Positions 7,254 to 9,315 of a stretch of DNA of 9,315 nucleotides are shown here, piece after piece. Source of the DNA: Deltaproteobacteria bacterium (lineage in GTDB: Bacteria > Desulfobacterota > DSM-4660 > Desulfatiglandales > Desulfatiglandaceae); the NCBI GenBank assembly GCA_018644785.1, contig JABGPV010000206.1:1-9315 (forward strand), in the 5' to 3' direction. The notes beneath the pieces are model-generated. The model saw only the letters and a list, made by a program, of their open reading frames with translations, did no database searches and was not told the origin of the DNA. Position 1 is the stretch's first letter, and each line of letters opens with the position of its first letter. The translations under genes and the position numbers were made by a program.

Positions 7254-8133
7254 TTTTCCGGAGGTCCTCACTTTCAATAATTTCCATCAGGTAATGGCCA
7301 TATTCATTTTTGAGCAAATCTTCTGCGATCGTCCTGATCTGATCAGCATCAATATAGCCAAGGCGAAAGGCAATTTCTTCTATGCAGCCGATTTTCAACC
7401 CCTGCCGGTCCTGGATCGATTTAACAAAATCCCCCGCCTGCAGCAACGATTCATGGGTTCCCGTATCCAGCCAGGCAAAACCACGCCCCAGAGGCTCGAC
7501 GCGAAGGGCACCCCGCCTTAAATATTCCAGGTTAACATCGGTGATTTCCAGTTCCCCCCTGGGCGACGGCTTCAGGTTTTCAGCGATACCGACCACATGG
7601 TTATCATAGAAATAAAGCCCCGGAACCGCATATTTTGATTTGGGGTATTCCGGTTTTTCTTCAATGCTGGTGACCTTCCCATTATTGTCAAAATCCACCA
7701 CCCCATACCGCTCCGGATCCCGCACCAAATAGCCGAAAATAACCCCGCCGCTTTCAAGGGCCGCTGCTCTTTTTAAAATGGCGGACAGGTTGTGCCCATA
7801 AAAAATATTATCCCCCAGAACCAAGACGACGTTGTCCCCTCCGATGAACTCTTTTCCAATGACAAACGCCTGGGCCAGCCCTTCGGGCCTGGGTTGCTCC
7901 TCATATGAAAGGGACAGCCCGATCTGGCCGCCGTCACCCAGAAGCTCCCTGAACCGGGGCAGATCTTCAGGGGTTGAAATGACCAATATTTCCCGAATGC
8001 CCGCCAGCATCAGGACGGAGAGCGGATAATAAATCATGGGCTTGTCATAAACCGGCATCAGCTGTTTGCTGACCACACGGGTGATGGGATAAAGACGCGT
8101 CCCGGAACCGCCGGCCAAAATAATTCCTTTCAT
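7234..8133 (-). CDS. rfbA: Glucose-1-phosphate thymidylyltransferase (RmlA)
   Basis: The enzyme makes dTDP-glucose from dTTP and glucose 1-phosphate, the first committed step towards dTDP-L-rhamnose. The 299-residue product has the nucleotidyltransferase signature [11 protein letters not shown] (8-18), [17 protein letters not shown], the metal-binding region LGDNIFYG (106-113), EITDVN and [12 protein letters not shown], all typical of RfbA/RmlA. The start is the ATG at 8133, immediately before KGIILAGG, with an excellent AAAGGAGG nine bases upstream; a longer frame starting at 8169 overlaps cysQ and lacks support. It lies 22 bases after cysQ and overlaps rfbC, so the three form one operon transcribed leftwards. 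Confidence 0.97.
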   Translation of the reverse strand: MKGIILAGGSGTRLYPITRVVSKQLMPVYDKPMIYYPLSVLMLAGIREILVISTPEDLPRFRELLGDGGQIGLSLSYEEQPRPEGLAQAFVIGKEFIGGDNVVLVLGDNIFYGHNLSAILKRAAALESGGVIFGYLVRDPERYGVVDFDNNGKVTSIEEKPEYPKSKYAVPGLYFYDNHVVGIAENLKPSPRGELEITDVNLEYLRRGALRVEPLGRGFAWLDTGTHESLLQAGDFVKSIQDRQGLKIGCIEEIAFRLGYIDADQIRTIAEDLLKNEYGHYLMEIIESEDLRKNDPEIY

Positions 8134-8155
8134 TTCAGAACCCCTCCTTTGTTGG

Positions 8156-8971
8156 CTATTGAACCACAAACCACGGATTCAACAGATTTTTCCGGTTGTA
8201 CATGAGCGGCTCATGGGTCTCCCATACCGTTACACTTCGCCCTGCCCCTTCAGCAATGCCCTGCCCTGCGGCAGTATCCCATTCCATGGTGGGTCCCAGC
8301 CGCGGATAAATATCCGCAACCCCCTCCGCCACACGACATATCTTTAGAGAACTGCCCGCCGATATAAATTCAACCGCGTCAACTTCCTTTCGTTTTTTTT
8401 CCACAAACGCCGCAAGCTCCGGGGTCGCATGGGAACGGGAACCCATGATCACATAGGAAGAACGGGAAACCGTCAACGGCAGTTTTTCACACTGTTTGAT
8501 CAATTCATCCAAATCATCGGGAACCTCTTCCATTTCCCGAGTACAGCCATAAGCATTTAGATCCCGGCCGCCAAAATAGAGCCGTTTTAAAACCGGGGCA
8601 TAAATTACACCAAAAACGGGGGTTCCATCCTGAATAAGGGCAATATTAACCGTAAATTCGCCGTTTCGCTTGATAAACTCCTTGGTACCGTCCAAGGGAT
8701 CCACGATCCACAACCGGTCCCATCCCTTTCGCTCACCGTAGGGGATATGACGTCCCTCCTCGCTGAGAATGGGAATCGGGGTGGGGTTCAACGCATCCAC
8801 AATAATCTGGTGGGCTTTCCGGTCCGCATCCGTCAGCGGTGAATTATCGGACTTCATGTCCACATTGAAATCAGCCCTTGAATATACATCCATGATTGCT
8901 GACGCCGCCATCATGGATGCACGAACGGCGATCAGCAGATATTGGTTTAATTGTTTATCATGCAAAACCAT
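8156..8971 (-). CDS. cysQ: 3'(2'),5'-bisphosphate nucleotidase CysQ
   Basis: CysQ removes a phosphate from 3'-phosphoadenosine 5'-phosphate (and PAPS), clearing a by-product of sulfate activation or sulfotransferase reactions. The 271-residue protein belongs to the lithium-sensitive, magnesium-dependent inositol monophosphatase superfamily. It shows the metal ligands LSEEG (69-73), [20 protein letters not shown] (91-110, Asp91 and Asp94), and [14 protein letters not shown] (231-244). The [19 protein letters not shown] form is characteristic of CysQ rather than of inositol phosphatases. The ATG at 8971 is chosen; AAGGAG ends only one base before it, which is unusually close. A TTG two codons later (8965) would have better spacing, and an ATG at 9025 would add 18 residues with no similarity. 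Grouping with rfbA and rfbC suggests a link to surface polysaccharide, possibly sulfated, but this is inference. Confidence 0.93.
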   Translation of the reverse strand: MVLHDKQLNQYLLIAVRASMMAASAIMDVYSRADFNVDMKSDNSPLTDADRKAHQIIVDALNPTPIPILSEEGRHIPYGERKGWDRLWIVDPLDGTKEFIKRNGEFTVNIALIQDGTPVFGVIYAPVLKRLYFGGRDLNAYGCTREMEEVPDDLDELIKQCEKLPLTVSRSSYVIMGSRSHATPELAAFVEKKRKEVDAVEFISAGSSLKICRVAEGVADIYPRLGPTMEWDTAAGQGIAEGAGRSVTVWETHEPLMYNRKNLLNPWFVVQ

Positions 8972-9007
8972 TCTCCTTATGGGTTTTCCGACGAGCCCGG
9001 CATTCCC

Positions 9008-9036
9008 TTGACAACATGCCGACATTAGCCAATAAT
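9008..9036 (+). promoter_or_regulatory. Near-consensus sigma-70 promoter, rightward
   Basis: TTGACA (9008-9013), a 17-base spacer and AATAAT (9031-9036) match the consensus at eleven of twelve positions. Transcription would start near 9043 and run into the right-edge permease-like frame. It faces the leftward promoter at 9074-9102. Confidence 0.5.
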
Positions 9037-9073
9037 AATTTAAGGGTTGAAGGTCAGCTCGTTTTAGCGACGC

Positions 9074-9102
9074 ATTATGAACCCGAACCTTATATTAGTC
9101 AA
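9074..9102 (-). promoter_or_regulatory. Near-consensus sigma-70 promoter for the cysQ-rfbA-rfbC operon
   Basis: On the minus strand TTGACT (9102-9097), a 17-base spacer and CATAAT (9079-9074) match the consensus at ten of twelve positions. Transcription would start near 9067, giving a leader of about 96 bases before the cysQ ATG. This is the best candidate promoter for the leftward operon. Confidence 0.5.
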
Positions 9103-9125
9103 GATCCAAGACACCGGCATTGAAA

Positions 9126-9138
9126 ATCGAGCCTCGAT
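9126..9138. promoter_or_regulatory. Perfect 13-base palindrome, possible operator
   Basis: ATCGAG-C-CTCGAT is a six-base inverted repeat around one central base. It lies between the cysQ promoter and the start of the right-edge metal-permease-like frame, ahead of its AAGG at 9147. A regulator site is possible, but the element is short and may be chance. Confidence 0.25.
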
Positions 9139-9160
9139 CCATCTGTAAGGATAAAAGATC

Positions 9161-9315
9161 ATGGATAAAACCGTCACAACAACAATTGATGAAGAACATG
9201 CACAAACTCTAGGCATAAATTCTTCTGCAATAAACACTTTAATTGTTATGATGACAGCTTGTGCTGTTGTGCTTGGAATAAAAACTGCAGGCATAATGCT
9301 TGTTAGTGCGATGAT
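9161..9315 (+). CDS. ABC-3 family metal permease-like frame (ZnuB/MntB type), N-terminally short and cut by the window edge
   Basis: The frame runs from ATG 9161 to the window end. Residues IDEEHAQTLGINSSAINTLI followed by a hydrophobic stretch, GIKTAGIMLVSAM, resemble the conserved middle of ABC-3 permeases (typically DEE-A---GI-----N and a helix ending G-LLVSAL). In full-length permeases this segment lies well past the midpoint, after several membrane helices. Here only about seven residues precede it, and an in-frame TAA at 9152-9154 blocks any extension upstream. It is therefore either a truncated remnant or an unusual short protein. AAGG at 9147-9150 gives a usable ribosome-binding site, and a rightward promoter lies upstream. 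By my count the segment is about 36% G+C, clearly lower than the cysQ side. The family call rests on a short stretch. Confidence 0.5.
   Translation, partial: MDKTVTTTIDEEHAQTLGINSSAINTLIVMMTACAVVLGIKTAGIMLVSAM

Noticed and set aside
8134..8169. Longer rfbA start at 8169
   Set aside because: The extra 12 residues overlap cysQ and lie before the invariant MKGIILAGG start; the strong AAAGGAGG directly precedes the ATG at 8133.
8887..8919. Perfect 10-base inverted repeat (CATCCATGAT / ATCATGGATG) with a 13-base loop
   Set aside because: It lies inside cysQ coding sequence where repeated Met-Met and Ile-Met-Asp codons produce it, and one repeat of this size is plausible by chance in 9 kb.
9077..9148. 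Small plus-strand ORF of 23 codons ending just before the permease-like start
   Set aside because: No nearby ribosome-binding site and no recognisable sequence; its ATG lies within the leftward promoter -10 element. A leader peptide is possible but unsupported.

Overview
The window looks like chromosomal DNA from a Desulfobacterota (former Deltaproteobacteria) relative. This rests on family content: an HD-GYP regulator, an MglA-type small GTPase beside a PATAN (DUF4388) protein, a large hybrid histidine kinase with a separate Hpt protein, and above all a gene that appears to use UGA for selenocysteine. No RNA gene, CRISPR array or insertion sequence was seen. Genus cannot be assigned from sequence alone.

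Layout. Plus strand, 1-2547: the 3' part of a PAS/HD-GYP protein (probable cyclic-di-GMP phosphodiesterase), an MglA-like GTPase, and a PATAN protein with two degenerate cyclic-nucleotide-binding folds. These are tightly spaced and look like one signalling cluster. Plus strand, 2623-6690: an exported tandem rhodanese interrupted by an in-frame TGA, a 972-residue membrane-bound hybrid histidine kinase with two receiver domains, and a stand-alone Hpt protein whose start overlaps the kinase stop. Minus strand, 8971-6693, transcribed leftwards: cysQ, rfbA and rfbC, covering phosphoadenosine phosphate/PAPS turnover and two steps of dTDP-L-rhamnose synthesis. The Hpt gene and rfbC converge with only two bases between their stop codons. 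The right edge (9161-9315) is an AT-rich open frame that resembles the middle of an ABC-3 family metal permease.

The main discovery candidate is at 2623-3420. A naive reading gives a 97-residue truncated rhodanese followed by an orphan frame. The TGA at 2914-2916 lies in the same frame as both parts. It falls inside the rhodanese active-site loop, at a place where relatives often have a second cysteine, and a well-formed bacterial SECIS-like hairpin begins at the TGA. Read through, it gives a 265-residue periplasmic selenoprotein with a C-x4-U active-site loop and a second rhodanese fold that has lost its catalytic cysteine. The membrane sensor kinase starts 34 bases downstream, so a periplasmic sulfur or redox sensing pair is a reasonable hypothesis.

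Other points of interest are an MglA-like GTPase with changes at both positions where mutation is known to impair MglA GTP hydrolysis, two face-to-face near-consensus promoters between cysQ and the right-edge gene, and two cyclic-nucleotide-binding folds that both lack the usual ribose-binding glutamate.
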